Part shown: positions 52,209 to 62,551 of the stretch, piece after piece
Numbering within the stretch: position 1 is the first letter of the stretch
Layout of the letters: the number at the start of each line of letters is the position of its first letter
DNA from: Lysobacter niastensis
GTDB lineage: Bacteria; Pseudomonadota; Gammaproteobacteria; Xanthomonadales; Xanthomonadaceae
Length of the DNA stretch: 64,000 bases
Assembly: GCF_015453285.1 (NCBI RefSeq)
Contig: NZ_JADLZT010000005.1
Span: 124,001 to 188,000 of the forward strand
Reading direction: 5' to 3'
The notes under the pieces: generated by a model
What the model was told of the DNA's origin: nothing
The model's database searches: none
What the model saw: the letters and a program-made list of their open reading frames with translations, nothing else
Position numbers and translations under genes: made by a program

Positions 52209-53744
52209 TCAGCGCCGGCCGCCGAAGATGCTGCCCAGCAGTCCGCGCACGATCTGCTGGCCGATGCGGCTGCCCACGGTGCGCGCGGTCTGCTTGGCCA
52301 TCGCCTCGACCATGCCCTGGCGGCGGCTCGTGCCGAACACGGCGTCCTTCACCGACTGCCCGAAACCGCTGTCTTCGGCCTCGTCCTGTTCGCGGGTGCG
52401 CGCCGGCGGTGCCTTGGCCTGTTCGGCGGAAGCCTCGGCTTTCTTCGCCAGCAGTTCGGCGGCCGAGTCGCGATCGATGCGCTGGTCGTACTTGCCGCCG
52501 ACCGCGCTGCCGGCGCGCACCTGCGCACGCTCGGCCTCGGTGATCGCACCCATCCGGCAGCGCGGCGGCGCGACCAGCGTCTTCTCCACCGGCATCGGCA
52601 CGCCTTTGTCCTGCAGCGTGGAGACCAGCGCCTCGCCGGTGCCGAGCTTGGAGATCGCCTGGGCGACGTCGAGCGCCGGATTCGGCACGAAGGTTTCGGC
52701 CGCGGTCTTCACCGCCTTCTGGTCGCGCGGGGTGAAGGCACGCAGCGCGTGCTGCACGCGGTTGCCGAGCTGGCCGAGGATGTCGTCGGGCACGTCGTCG
52801 GGGAATTGCGAGCAGAAATACACGCCCACGCCCTTGGAGCGGATCAGGCGCACCACCTGTTCGACGCGCTGCTGCAGCGCCGCCGGCGCATCGTCGAATA
52901 GCAGGTGCGCTTCGTCGAACACGAACACCAGCTTCGGCTTTTCGAGGTCGCCGACCTCCGGCAGGTTCTCGAACAGCTCCGACAGCAGCCACAGCAGGAA
53001 GCTCGAATACAGACGCGGCTTCAGGATCAGCTGGTCGGACGCGAGGATGCTGATCACGCCGCGCCCGTCGGTGGTCGTGCGCATCAGGTCGGCGAGTTCC
53101 AGCGCGGGTTCGCCGAAGAACATCTCGCCGCCTTCCTGTTCCAGCCGCAGCAGCGCACGCTGGATCGCGCCGATCGATTGCGTGCTGACCAGGCCGTAGG
53201 ACGTGGAGATGTCCTTGCGCTCCGCGGCGACGAGCGCGAGCAGGGCGCGCAGGTCTTCCAGGTCGAGCAGCAGCAGGCCGCGGTCGTCGGCGAGCTTGAA
53301 GACGATGTCGAGCACGCCGGACTGGGTGTCGTTGAGCTCCAGCACGCGCGAGAGCAGCGTCGGGCCCATCTCGCTGACGGTGGTGCGCACCGGGTGGCCG
53401 AGCTTGCCGAACAGGTCCCAGAACAGCACCGGGTTGGCTTCCTGCCGGTAATCGGCGATGCCGATCTCGGCGACGCGCGCCTGCAGCTTGTCGCTGGCGC
53501 TGCCTGCCACCGCCAGGCCGGCGACGTCGCCCTTCACGTCGGCCAGGAACACCGGCACCCCTTGCCGCGAGAACCCCTCGGCGATCGTCATCAGGGTGAC
53601 GGTCTTGCCGGTGCCGGTGGCGCCGGCCACCAGGCCGTGCCGGTTGCCGAACCTGGGCAGCAGGAAGACCTGTCCGTGGCTCTCCGGGAGCGAATCCGGG
53701 GTGGTCACGGCCTTGCCGAGGAGGATGGCTTGCGTGGGTTCCAT
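52209..53744 (-). CDS. YjgR/DUF853 family HerA-like ATPase
   Basis: A 511-residue cytoplasmic ATPase of the DUF853 (YjgR) family, related to HerA/FtsK-type DNA translocases. It has Walker A LVAGATGTGKTVTLMTIAEG (about residue 40), FLADVKGDVAGLA, Walker B PKLVFVFDEAHLLFDDAP (about 255), and a sensor-like stretch GVGVYFCSQFPDDVPDDILGQL with LGNRVQHALRAFTPRD. A basic, helical C-terminal tail ends GLLGSIFGGRR. The cellular role of this family is not established. It diverges from the MltD-like gene. Confidence 0.9.
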   Translation of the reverse strand: MEPTQAILLGKAVTTPDSLPESHGQVFLLPRFGNRHGLVAGATGTGKTVTLMTIAEGFSRQGVPVFLADVKGDVAGLAVAGSASDKLQARVAEIGIADYRQEANPVLFWDLFGKLGHPVRTTVSEMGPTLLSRVLELNDTQSGVLDIVFKLADDRGLLLLDLEDLRALLALVAAERKDISTSYGLVSTQSIGAIQRALLRLEQEGGEMFFGEPALELADLMRTTTDGRGVISILASDQLILKPRLYSSFLLWLLSELFENLPEVGDLEKPKLVFVFDEAHLLFDDAPAALQQRVEQVVRLIRSKGVGVYFCSQFPDDVPDDILGQLGNRVQHALRAFTPRDQKAVKTAAETFVPNPALDVAQAISKLGTGEALVSTLQDKGVPMPVEKTLVAPPRCRMGAITEAERAQVRAGSAVGGKYDQRIDRDSAAELLAKKAEASAEQAKAPPARTREQDEAEDSGFGQSVKDAVFGTSRRQGMVEAMAKQTARTVGSRIGQQIVRGLLGSIFGGRR

Positions 53745-53978
53745 GTCGGGCGACTTTCCAGATGAACTGGCCCGATTCTATGCGCGAACCGGAACGCTGT
53801 CGGGCTTTGGCTAGTCACTGTTTCGATGGCGCTGCCATGGCGTGTTTCACTGGCGAAACATCGAGGGCAGCCACGCTGAACCATGAATGCGCGCCCCCCC
53901 ACGTTGGCGCAAATCGTGCTTGCCCGGCTTTGCGCGGGGCGGCTACTCTGCCGGTTCCCCCTGTTTCATGCAGTTGCC

Positions 53979-55526
53979 ATGCCAACCATCGTCCGTGCCT
54001 CCGTCGCGCTGCTCGCGCTCGGCCTCGTCGTCGCTCCAGACGCCCTTGCGCTTTCCAAGCGCGACCAGGCGGCGGTCGAAGCCCTCAACCAGCAGATGCA
54101 GGCGGCAGAGGCGCGCTATCGCGATGCGATGGTCAAGATCGCCAATGCCGATCCCGCCGGCAATGCCGACGTCGATGGCGCGCTGGAGGACATGGAAGAC
54201 GTGATGGCCGCCTGCGCGAAGCAGAAGGGCTGCTCGCCGACCACGATGCTCACCGCCTACAAGCGCCTGCTCAAGCAGAACGCCGACGCCGCGGCGGGTG
54301 AGGAAACGCCGGACGATGGTGCCGACGACGGTGCCTCGCTTGCCGCCGACGTGCCCGAGGCCGCGCGCGCCGCCGCGCTGCTGAGCGCCGACGGCCAGCG
54401 CTTCGTGAAGATGGTCCAGTACAACCCGGCCGTGCAGGCCGGCATCCGTCGCTGGCTGACCGACATGCGCGGCCCGCTGATCGACACGTACGAGAACTAC
54501 CAGTACATGCGCCAGCTCATGTGGCCGCAGTTCGAGCGCGCCGGGCTGCCGGAAGCGCTGCTGTTCGGCGTGATGGCGAAGGAATCCAACGGCAAGGTGC
54601 ATGCGACCTCGCGCGCCGGTGCCGCCGGCCCGCTGCAGTTCATGTACGCCACCGGCAGACGCTTCGGCATCGGCCCCGACGCTACCGGCTTCGACACGCG
54701 CTACGACCCGCGCTCTTCGGCGCAGGCGGCGGCGGAGTACTTCAACGAGCGCCTGGGCCAGCTCAACCAGAGCATCGAGCTGTCGCTGGCCGCCTACAAC
54801 GGCGGCGAAGGCCGCGCGCAGCGCGTCTACAACAGCACCGGCGGCCGCAACTTCTGGGACGAATCGGTCTACAACCAGTTCCCGGCGGAGACCCGCGACT
54901 ACGTGCCGATGGTGATCGCCGCGGCGTGGCTGTTCCTGCATCCCAAGGAGTACGGCCTGACCTTCCCGAAGGTCGACGCGAAGCCGGCGCTGCTCAGGCT
55001 TAGCAGGCCGAGCTCGATCTACGAACTCACCATCTGCATGGGCAACGGTGGCACGCGTGATGGCTACATGCGCGCGCTGCGCAACCTCAACCCGCGCTAT
55101 CAGGCCGAAAGCTGGCTGCCGGCCGGCACCACGCTCAGCGCGACCACCCGCATGGTCGGCCTGTACAACCGCTGGTGCCTGCAGGGTCAGCGCGCGGAAC
55201 TGGCCAGCACCCTGGTGCGCAGCAATGCCAGTTCGGCGATCGTTCGCACCGGCCCGGTGACCCCGCTGCCGGCGGAAGACGCAGAGATCGAAGGCGGCGG
55301 CGTCGGCGCGGCGGGTGCGGTGACGACGAGCCCGTCAGTGTCCAAGGCGAAATCCAAGCCGGCCAAGCCCACCTCGTACACCGTACAGCGCGGCGAGACG
55401 CTGACCGCGATCGCGCGCAAGTTCCAGTGCGACACCGGCGACCTGGCCAAGGCGAACAAGCTGAAGGCACCGCGCTTCGCGATCCGCCCGGGGCAGAAGC
55501 TCAAGCTGACCGGCTGCGAGGGCTGA
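53979..55526 (+). CDS. Lytic transglycosylase with LysM domain (MltD-like)
   Basis: A 515-residue periplasmic protein. A signal peptide (about 1-25) precedes a helical region of about 150 residues. The SLT domain follows (about 185-310) with catalytic Glu in LFGVMAKESNGKV, then SRAGAAGPLQFMYATGRRFG and IELSLAAYNGGEGRAQRVYN. A C-terminal LysM (YTVQRGETLTAIARKFQCDTGDLAKAN) binds peptidoglycan. This is the MltD layout. I start at ATG 53979, which gives the signal peptide; the longer frame from 53883 does not. A strong terminator follows. Confidence 0.92.
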   Translation: MPTIVRASVALLALGLVVAPDALALSKRDQAAVEALNQQMQAAEARYRDAMVKIANADPAGNADVDGALEDMEDVMAACAKQKGCSPTTMLTAYKRLLKQNADAAAGEETPDDGADDGASLAADVPEAARAAALLSADGQRFVKMVQYNPAVQAGIRRWLTDMRGPLIDTYENYQYMRQLMWPQFERAGLPEALLFGVMAKESNGKVHATSRAGAAGPLQFMYATGRRFGIGPDATGFDTRYDPRSSAQAAAEYFNERLGQLNQSIELSLAAYNGGEGRAQRVYNSTGGRNFWDESVYNQFPAETRDYVPMVIAAAWLFLHPKEYGLTFPKVDAKPALLRLSRPSSIYELTICMGNGGTRDGYMRALRNLNPRYQAESWLPAGTTLSATTRMVGLYNRWCLQGQRAELASTLVRSNASSAIVRTGPVTPLPAEDAEIEGGGVGAAGAVTTSPSVSKAKSKPAKPTSYTVQRGETLTAIARKFQCDTGDLAKANKLKAPRFAIRPGQKLKLTGCEG

Positions 55527-55544
55527 GGTCCAACGTGCAGATGC

Positions 55545-55573
55545 AAAAAAGCCCCGCGATGCGGGGCTTTTTT
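55545..55573. terminator. Bidirectional intrinsic terminator
   Basis: AAAAAAGCCCCGC-GAT-GCGGGGCTTTTTT is a perfect A-stem-T structure between the convergent MltD-like and psd genes. Confidence 0.95.
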
Positions 55574-55593
55574 GTGGCTGCATGTTTACCGAC

Positions 55594-56436
55594 TCAGGTC
55601 AGCCGCGCCAGCGCCTGGCCCAGCGTGACCGGGCTTTCGGCCTGCAGCGCGGGGTTCAACGTGGCCACGCCCGGCGGCAGCAGGACGATCACGGTCGAGC
55701 CGTAGTTGAAGCGCGCCATCTCGGCGAAGCGCTGCAGCGTCTTGCCGCCGCTGCGGTAGTCCTTGACGTTGATGGCATCGCCGTACTGCGGGATTTCGAC
55801 GCCGCTCCACACGGTTTCCACGCCGGAGACCAGCATCGCGCCGACCATCACCATCGCCATCGGGCCGAAGTCGGTGTCGAAGTGGCAGACCAGCCGTTCG
55901 TTGCGCGCGAACAGGCCCGGCACGTGGCGCACCGCTGCCGGGCCGACGCTGAAGAGACGGCCGGGCACGTGCACGGTCTCGCGCAGCGTGCCGGTCCACG
56001 GCATGTGCACGCGGTGGTAGTCCTTCGGCGACAGGTAGACGGTGGCGAACAGGCCGTTGCGGAACGGCTCGGCCGCGGCTTCGTCGCCGAGCAGTTCGGT
56101 CGCGGTGAACGACTGGCCCTTGGCCTGGAAGATGCGGCCGTTCTCGATCGCGCCGCACTGGCTGATGCGACCGTCGGCCGGCATCAGCAGCACGCGCGGA
56201 TCCGGATCGGGCACGCGCGCGCCGGGCTTCAGTGCGCGGGTGAAGAACGCATTGAAAGTCGGATAGGCGGTCGGGTCGGGCTCGGCGGCTTCGCTGAGGT
56301 TGACGCCGAACTTGCGGGTGACCGTGTCGATCAGCCACTGCTTGACCAGCGGCGAATGCGAATAGGCCAGCGTGCGCGCCATCGACGACAGCAGGCGGTG
56401 CGGGACGGCGTAGGTGAGGGCGGTGATCAGGCTCAT
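55594..56436 (-). CDS. psd: Phosphatidylserine decarboxylase proenzyme Psd
   Basis: A 280-residue membrane-associated pyruvoyl enzyme that makes phosphatidylethanolamine. The self-cleavage site is Gly-Ser in [16 protein letters not shown] near residue 250, with Tyr where E. coli has Leu (YGST versus LGST). Other family marks are [17 protein letters not shown]-like text at about 60-75, [13 protein letters not shown] with the catalytic His, [18 protein letters not shown] and the acidic Asp in [10 protein letters not shown]. Length is normal. It lies 46 bases after the SCO gene. Confidence 0.95.
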   Translation of the reverse strand: MSLITALTYAVPHRLLSSMARTLAYSHSPLVKQWLIDTVTRKFGVNLSEAAEPDPTAYPTFNAFFTRALKPGARVPDPDPRVLLMPADGRISQCGAIENGRIFQAKGQSFTATELLGDEAAAEPFRNGLFATVYLSPKDYHRVHMPWTGTLRETVHVPGRLFSVGPAAVRHVPGLFARNERLVCHFDTDFGPMAMVMVGAMLVSGVETVWSGVEIPQYGDAINVKDYRSGGKTLQRFAEMARFNYGSTVIVLLPPGVATLNPALQAESPVTLGQALARLT

Positions 56437-56482
56437 GGATTCTTCTTGCTTGGTTCGCAGGTACGTCGCGAAGCGGCGGGGT

Positions 56483-57130
56483 TCAGCGCGTCGCGGCCTG
56501 CGTCAGCGCGGTCATGTCGGCGGCGATCGCCAGCGGGTCGAGCGGCGGCTGGACGATGCCGGCCATGCGTCCCTGCGGGTCGAGCACGGCCATCGAGGCG
56601 CTGTGGTCGACGCTGTACTGGTCGGCCGGAGCGCCTTCCGGCGGCGGCACCTTGGCGAAGACCATGCTCAGCGAGCGGGCGAAGGTCTCCAGGGCCGGCA
56701 CGTCGGCGGTGGCGGCCAGGGTGTCCTTGTGGAAGGCGTGGGCGTACTCGCCGATGCGGTCCGGCGTGTCGCGCTCGGGATCGACGGAGACGAACAGCAC
56801 GCGCGGCCGCACCGCTTCGGGCAGCGCGGCCCACTGCTTCTGCGCCTTGGCCATCTCGGCCAGCGTGGTCGGGCAGACGTCCGGGCAATGGGTGAAGCCG
56901 AGGAACACCAGGGTCCAATGGCCCTTCAGCTCGCCCGGCACCAGCGGCGTGCCGTCGGACTGGCGCAGCGAGAACGCCGGCAGCTGGCGCGGCGGCTGGA
57001 ACAGTCGCACGACCTTGGTCTGCGGCTGGGCGGACTCGGCGGCAGGGCTGAAGAAGTGCTGCGCGGCCCACAGGCCGAGCGCCGCGGCGAGGGCGGCGAT
57101 GAGGATGTAGACCGTGGTGCGGTTGAACAT
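56483..57130 (-). CDS. SCO1/SenC family copper-binding protein
   Basis: A 215-residue thioredoxin-fold protein with an N-terminal transmembrane anchor (about 7-25) and a periplasmic domain. The copper ligands are both Cys in [15 protein letters not shown] and the His in [31 protein letters not shown] and [14 protein letters not shown] are diagnostic. SCO proteins deliver copper to cytochrome oxidase CuA or protect against redox stress. It precedes psd on the same strand and diverges from prmB. Confidence 0.93.
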   Translation of the reverse strand: MFNRTTVYILIAALAAALGLWAAQHFFSPAAESAQPQTKVVRLFQPPRQLPAFSLRQSDGTPLVPGELKGHWTLVFLGFTHCPDVCPTTLAEMAKAQKQWAALPEAVRPRVLFVSVDPERDTPDRIGEYAHAFHKDTLAATADVPALETFARSLSMVFAKVPPPEGAPADQYSVDHSASMAVLDPQGRMAGIVQPPLDPLAIAADMTALTQAATR

Positions 57131-57198
57131 GGCGGTTCCGGCGAAATGGCACGGCTGGGAGGGCCGAAGGCGCGGGCATGATACCGGGCTGCGGCCGG

Positions 57199-57204
57199 TA
57201 TAAT
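57199..57204 (+). promoter_or_regulatory. Candidate -10 element of prmB
   Basis: A perfect TATAAT lies 28 bases before the prmB ATG, giving a leader of about 20 nt. No clear -35 hexamer is visible at normal spacing. Confidence 0.4.
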
Positions 57205-57231
57205 CGCCGACCCCCAGCGCAAGGCCCCGAC

Positions 57232-58164
57232 ATGACTGCCGATCCGGTCCATTTTGAGCAGGTCTCGATCATCGACCTGATCCGCTACGGCGGCAGCCGC
57301 TTCAACGAGGCCGGCCTGACCTTCGGGCACAGCTACGACAACGCGCTCGACGAGGCCACCCAGCTCGTGCTGCACGCGCTGCACCTGCCGCACGACCTGA
57401 GCCCGGTCTACGGCAACTCGCGCGTCACCGCCGCCGAGAAGGCCAAGGTGCTGGCGCTGTTCGAGCGCCGCATCGCCGAGCGCGTCCCGGCCGCGTACCT
57501 GACCGGCGAGGCCTGGTTCGCCGGCCTCAGCTTCAAGAGCGACCGTCGTGCGCTGGTGCCGCGTTCGCCTATCGCCGAGCTGATCACGACCGGCTTCGAG
57601 CCGTGGCTGGGCGGCCGCGACGTCGAACGCGTGCTCGACCTGTGCACCGGCTCGGGCTGCATCGCGATCGCCACCGCGCACTACCACCCGCACTGGGAAG
57701 TGGACGGCGTCGACATCAACGACGACGCGCTGTCGCTCGCCCAGGAGAACAAGGCGCGCCTGCACGCCGACAACGTCACGCTGCGCAAGTCGGACCTGTT
57801 CAACGATCTCGGCGGCCAGGTGTACGACCTGATCGTCACCAATCCGCCCTACGTCACCAACGACGAGACCGATGCGCTGCCGAAGGAATATTCGTACGAG
57901 CCCGAGCTCGGCCTGCGTGCCGGCGACGACGGCCTCGACCTGGCGCTGAAGATCCTGCGCGACGCACCTGCGCACCTGAGCGAACACGGCCTGCTGATCT
58001 GCGAAGTCGGCGAAGCCGAGAAGGCGCTGGTGGAACTGCTGCCGGAGCTGCCGATGGCATGGGTGGAGTTCAAGGTTGGCCAGATGGGCATCTTCGTGGT
58101 CGAGCGTTCCGACCTGGTCGAGCATCACGCGCGGATCAAGGCACTGGCTGACGCGCGAGGCTGA
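57232..58164 (+). CDS. prmB: Ribosomal protein L3 glutamine methyltransferase PrmB
   Basis: A 310-residue SAM-dependent methyltransferase that modifies a Gln of ribosomal protein L3. The N-terminal helical domain is followed by the Rossmann core with VLDLCTGSGCIAIATA (SAM binding), VDGVDINDDALSLAQEN and the catalytic VTNPPYVTNDE. RYGGSRFNEAGLTFGHSYDNALDEA at the N-terminus favours PrmB over PrmC. I start at ATG 57232, downstream of TATAAT. The often-linked aroC follows, with a PH-domain gene between. Confidence 0.94.
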   Translation: MTADPVHFEQVSIIDLIRYGGSRFNEAGLTFGHSYDNALDEATQLVLHALHLPHDLSPVYGNSRVTAAEKAKVLALFERRIAERVPAAYLTGEAWFAGLSFKSDRRALVPRSPIAELITTGFEPWLGGRDVERVLDLCTGSGCIAIATAHYHPHWEVDGVDINDDALSLAQENKARLHADNVTLRKSDLFNDLGGQVYDLIVTNPPYVTNDETDALPKEYSYEPELGLRAGDDGLDLALKILRDAPAHLSEHGLLICEVGEAEKALVELLPELPMAWVEFKVGQMGIFVVERSDLVEHHARIKALADARG

Positions 58165-58211
58165 GATCTCCGTACACGCCGGGGCGGGAATCGCGTCCCG
58201 GCAGGTGCAAA

Positions 58212-58256
58212 GAGCCGCGACCGTGATGGCGGTCATCACGCACCGCCAAGCGGCTC
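58212..58256 (+). other. Nested intergenic hairpin after prmB
   Basis: Outer arms GAGCCGC (58212-58218) and GCGGCTC (58250-58256) enclose an inner stem CGTGATG-GCGGT-CATCACG (58222-58240). There is no U-tract. It lies in a 169-base gap between prmB and the PH-domain gene and could be a 3'-end structure or a small structured RNA. Confidence 0.4.
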
Positions 58257-58333
58257 GCAGAACGGCGCCTTCGCCGGCCATCCGCGATCGACCAGCGGCC
58301 ACAATCGCGACGGGGAATCATTGGACCGTCGCG

Positions 58334-58900
58334 ATGGCCGAACAGCGAGCCAACAGCCACAGCTATGCCGTCGTGGCGCCGCCACCGGCAACATGGAAGA
58401 TCGTGGCCGCTTTCGCCGCCGCACTCGCGGCCTCGGGCCTGTCGGTCGCACTGGCGCAGTCCGGGCAGGGCCGCATGTTCGCTCCTGCATTGTGGGTCGC
58501 CACGGCCGGCGCGGCGTTCGCACTGGTCGCGCTATGCCTGCTGCAATGGCGGCGATCGGTCGCGATCGAGGCGGGCATGCTGGTGGTCCGCGCCGGGCTC
58601 AACACGCGACGCATCCCGGTCAGCGCCTTCGAACTCGAGCGTGCGCGCATCCTCGACCTGGAGCGGCAGGCGGAACTGCTGCCCGGCCGCAAGACCCTCG
58701 GCGCTTCGCTGCCCGGCTACCAGACCGGCTGGTTCCACACGCGCCAGTGGGGCAAGGGCTTCTACCTGCTGACCGAGCGCCAGCGCGTGCTTTGGCTGCC
58801 CGAACGCGACGGCCCGCATCTGCTGCTGTCGCTGCATCAGCCGCAGATGTTGCTGGCCGCGCTCAACGCGATGGTGCCCCGGCGCGATCCGGACTGGTAG
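58334..58900 (+). CDS. PH-domain-like membrane protein
   Basis: A 188-residue protein with two N-terminal transmembrane helices (about 20-42 and 50-72). A cytoplasmic bacterial PH-like domain (about 78-185, bPH type) follows: [20 protein letters not shown], then [20 protein letters not shown] and [17 protein letters not shown]. The function of such proteins is not known. I start at ATG 58334; no strong ribosome binding site is present, and upstream in-frame codons do not add conserved sequence. It sits between prmB and aroC on the same strand. Confidence 0.75.
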   Translation: MAEQRANSHSYAVVAPPPATWKIVAAFAAALAASGLSVALAQSGQGRMFAPALWVATAGAAFALVALCLLQWRRSVAIEAGMLVVRAGLNTRRIPVSAFELERARILDLERQAELLPGRKTLGASLPGYQTGWFHTRQWGKGFYLLTERQRVLWLPERDGPHLLLSLHQPQMLLAALNAMVPRRDPDW

Positions 58901-59030
58901 GCGAGCGCCGCGGCGCGGCTTCGCGGCTTGCCCCATCCCATTGCGGAGAGGACGGGGAAAGGAGGGAGGTTCCAGCAGCAACCAAATCCGGTTGCTACAG
59001 TTCGTGCTTTCCGCGACGCAGGTCGGGCAC

Positions 59031-60122
59031 GTGTCCAGCAACACCTTCGGCAAACTGTTCTCGGTGACGACCTTTGGCGAAAGCCACGGTCCGGCGATCG
59101 GCTGCGTGATCGACGGTTGCCCGCCGGGCATCGCCATCGCAGCCGAAGACTTCCGCCACGACCTGGGGCGCCGCGCCACCGGCCGCACGCGCCACACCTC
59201 GCAGCGCCACGAGGCCGACGAGGTCGAGATCCTCAGTGGCGTGTACGAGGGCATGACCACTGGCACGCCGATCGCGCTGCTGATCCGCAACACCGACCAG
59301 CGCAGCAAGGACTACGCGAACATCGCCGCGCAGTTCCGCCCGGGGCATGCCGACTACACCTACTGGCAGAAGTACGGCATACGCGACCCGCGTGGCGGCG
59401 GACGCTCCTCGGCGCGCGAGACGACGATGCGCGTCGCCGCCGGCGTGATCGCCAAGAAATGGCTCGGTGACCGCTTCGGTGTGCGCGTGCAGGGCTACCT
59501 GTCGCAGATCGGCGAGATCGTTCCGCACGGCATCGACCTGTTGGTGACCGAGGACAATCCATTCTTCTGGCCCGATGCGCGCCAGGTCACCGAACTGGAG
59601 CTGTACATGGACGCGCTGCGCAAGTCCGGCGATTCGGTCGGCGCGCGCGTGGACGTGATCGCGACCGGCTTGCCGCCGGGCTGGGGCGAGCCGATCTACG
59701 GCAAGCTCGACGGCGAACTCGCTGCCGCGCTGATGAGCATCAACGCGGTGAAGGGCGTCGAGATCGGTGACGGCTTCAACGTGGTGGCGCAGAAGGGCAG
59801 CCAGCACCGCGACCACATGGCGCCGGATGGCTTCGCCTCCAACCATGCCGGCGGCATCCTCGGCGGCATCAGTACCGGCCAGCCGCTGCGCTGCTCGGTC
59901 GCCTTCAAGCCGACGTCCAGCTTGCGCCTGCCGGTCGACAGCCTCGACGTCGAGGGCAACGTGGTCGAGGTCGTCACGACCGGACGCCACGACCCCTGCG
60001 TCGGCATCCGAGCGACGCCGATCTGCGAAGCGATGGTCGCGCTGGTGCTGATGGACCAGGCGCTGCGCCACCGTGCCCAGTGCGGCGACGTCGGGACGGT
60101 GACGCCGCGAATTCCTGGGTGA
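59031..60122 (+). CDS. aroC: Chorismate synthase AroC
   Basis: A 363-residue FMN-dependent enzyme converting EPSP to chorismate, the last common step of aromatic synthesis. The three family signatures are present: [21 protein letters not shown], the [21 protein letters not shown] region, and the C-terminal [23 protein letters not shown] start at GTG 59031 ([10 protein letters not shown]), which matches the usual MSxNTFGKLF opening; the longer frame has no conserved sequence. A dispersed palindromic repeat begins nine bases after its stop. Confidence 0.96.
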   Translation: MSSNTFGKLFSVTTFGESHGPAIGCVIDGCPPGIAIAAEDFRHDLGRRATGRTRHTSQRHEADEVEILSGVYEGMTTGTPIALLIRNTDQRSKDYANIAAQFRPGHADYTYWQKYGIRDPRGGGRSSARETTMRVAAGVIAKKWLGDRFGVRVQGYLSQIGEIVPHGIDLLVTEDNPFFWPDARQVTELELYMDALRKSGDSVGARVDVIATGLPPGWGEPIYGKLDGELAAALMSINAVKGVEIGDGFNVVAQKGSQHRDHMAPDGFASNHAGGILGGISTGQPLRCSVAFKPTSSLRLPVDSLDVEGNVVEVVTTGRHDPCVGIRATPICEAMVALVLMDQALRHRAQCGDVGTVTPRIPG

Positions 60123-60130
60123 GCCAGGAC

Positions 60131-60242
60131 GGGATTTGCGCGGCACTGCCGCGCAGTCCCGGCGAACACCCGGCCATGGATGGCCGGGCAGGACTCTCCG
60201 GAGCCATGACGTTTCGCCATGGATCGCCGCAAATGGATCAAG
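60131..60242 (+). repeat. Dispersed palindromic repeat, copy B
   Basis: This intergenic copy has a first hairpin TGCGCGGCA-C-TGCCGCGCA inside GGGA/TCCC (60131-60160), a second CCCGGCCA-TGGA-TGGCCGGG (60169-60188), a CGCCATGGATCGCCGC core and the end GGATCAAG (60235-60242). It matches the element inside kdpA in order and over about 80 bases, in opposite orientation on the chromosome. It ends four bases before the next start codon. Confidence 0.75.
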
Positions 60243-60246
60243 TGAC

Positions 60247-61257
60247 ATGAAGGTGGAAAACACACGGCCGCGCGTCTGGGTCTCGCAGCCGCTGTTCGCC
60301 GACATCGTCGGTCGGTTGCACGAGCACTTCGACGTCACGGCCACCGGCGAGGTCACGCAACACGCGCCTGCAGCGATCGCGGCCGCGCTGCGCGATGCCG
60401 ACGGCGCGCTGGTGACGCTCAACGATCCGATCGGCGCGGCCGAGATTTCCGGTGCTCCGCGACTGCGCGCGATCGCCAACGTCGCGGTCGGCTACAACAA
60501 CCTGGACGTCGCGGCGATGAGTGCGGCCGGCATCCTGGTCACCAACACCCCCGACGTGCTGACCGAAACCACCGCCGATTTCGGTTTCGCGCTGATGATG
60601 GCGGCGGCACGCCGCATCACCGAGGCCGAACGCTGGCTGCGCGACGGGGAATGGCAGCGCTGGAGCTTCGACACGATGCTCGGCGGCGACGTGCACGGCA
60701 CCACCCTCGGCATCCTCGGCATGGGGCGCATCGGACAAGGCATCGCCAGGCGCGCCGCCGGATTCAACATGCGCGTGCTCTACCACAACCGCAGCCGCGT
60801 ACCGGAAGCGGTCGAGCGCGAGTGTCGCGCCTCCTGGGTGGATTTCGACGGACTGCTGGCCCAGTCCGATCACCTGGTGCTGGTGCTGCCCTATTCACCG
60901 CAGGTGCACCACCTGATCGGCGCGGCGGCTCTGGCGAAGATGAAGCCCTCGGCGACGCTCATCAACATCGCCCGAGGCGGCATCGTCGACGAGGACGCGC
61001 TGGCCGACGCACTGCAAGGCGGGCGTCTGGCCGCCGCCGGGCTCGACGTGTTCGAGGGTGAGCCGGCGGTGAATCCGCGATTGCTGGCGCTGCGCAATGT
61101 CGTGCTGACGCCGCATATCGCCAGCGGCAGCCTCGCCACCCGCCGCGCGATGGTTTCGCTGGCCGTGGACAACCTGATCGCGGCGCTGGGCTTTGGGCCG
61201 GATGCCGGAGTACCGCCGACGCCGGTCAATGCCGACATGCTGAAACGAAAGCGCTGA
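60247..61257 (+). CDS. D-2-hydroxyacid dehydrogenase (glyoxylate/hydroxypyruvate reductase-like)
   Basis: A 336-residue NAD(P)H-dependent dehydrogenase. The N-terminal substrate domain contains IANVAVGYNNLDVAAMSAAGI. The nucleotide domain has LGILGMGRIGQGIARRAAGF (GxGxxG), and Arg, Glu and His of the active site lie in NIARGGIVDEDAL, FEGEPAVNP and LTPHIASGS. HNRSR after the first strand favours NADPH, as in glyoxylate/hydroxypyruvate reductases (GhrB-like). The exact substrate is uncertain. ATG 60247 lies right after the repeat, and a good Shine-Dalgarno sequence is lacking. Confidence 0.9.
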   Translation: MKVENTRPRVWVSQPLFADIVGRLHEHFDVTATGEVTQHAPAAIAAALRDADGALVTLNDPIGAAEISGAPRLRAIANVAVGYNNLDVAAMSAAGILVTNTPDVLTETTADFGFALMMAAARRITEAERWLRDGEWQRWSFDTMLGGDVHGTTLGILGMGRIGQGIARRAAGFNMRVLYHNRSRVPEAVERECRASWVDFDGLLAQSDHLVLVLPYSPQVHHLIGAAALAKMKPSATLINIARGGIVDEDALADALQGGRLAAAGLDVFEGEPAVNPRLLALRNVVLTPHIASGSLATRRAMVSLAVDNLIAALGFGPDAGVPPTPVNADMLKRKR

Positions 61258-61358
61258 AACCGCGGTCCACTCGTTCGTGCCCCCCAAATCGGAATAAGGC
61301 CAGGACGCCCAACAGGCCCCGATTGCCCGATAATTCCAACTCCACCGCTTCGCAACAC

Positions 61359-61422
61359 CCGCCGGAACGGTTCCGGCGGCTCCTGAAACCAGGACCCCCA
61401 CCAACCAGGACCCAAAAGGACC
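61359..61422 (+). promoter_or_regulatory. Structured leader of asd
   Basis: A hairpin CCGCCGGAA-CGG-TTCCGGCGG (61359-61379) is followed by ACCAGGACCC twice (61388 and 61404) and AAAAGGACCA just before the ATG, so AGGA occurs three times. GATAAT at about 61329-61334 could be a -10. It is not a recognisable lysine riboswitch. Confidence 0.4.
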
Positions 61423-61423
61423 A

Positions 61424-62455
<1,032 letters not shown>

Positions 62456-62551
62456 ATCCAGGCGTCCAGGCGCAATACGGCGCCGTCCGCATTGCGCCCC
62501 AACCCCGGCGACGGCTAGAGTCGCCGCCGGGGAACACGATCGGGACCGGCT

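Noticed and set aside
61258-61423. Possible lysine riboswitch upstream of asd
   Set aside because: The 166-base gap is too short and lacks the conserved core and multi-helix layout; only one simple hairpin and short direct repeats are seen.
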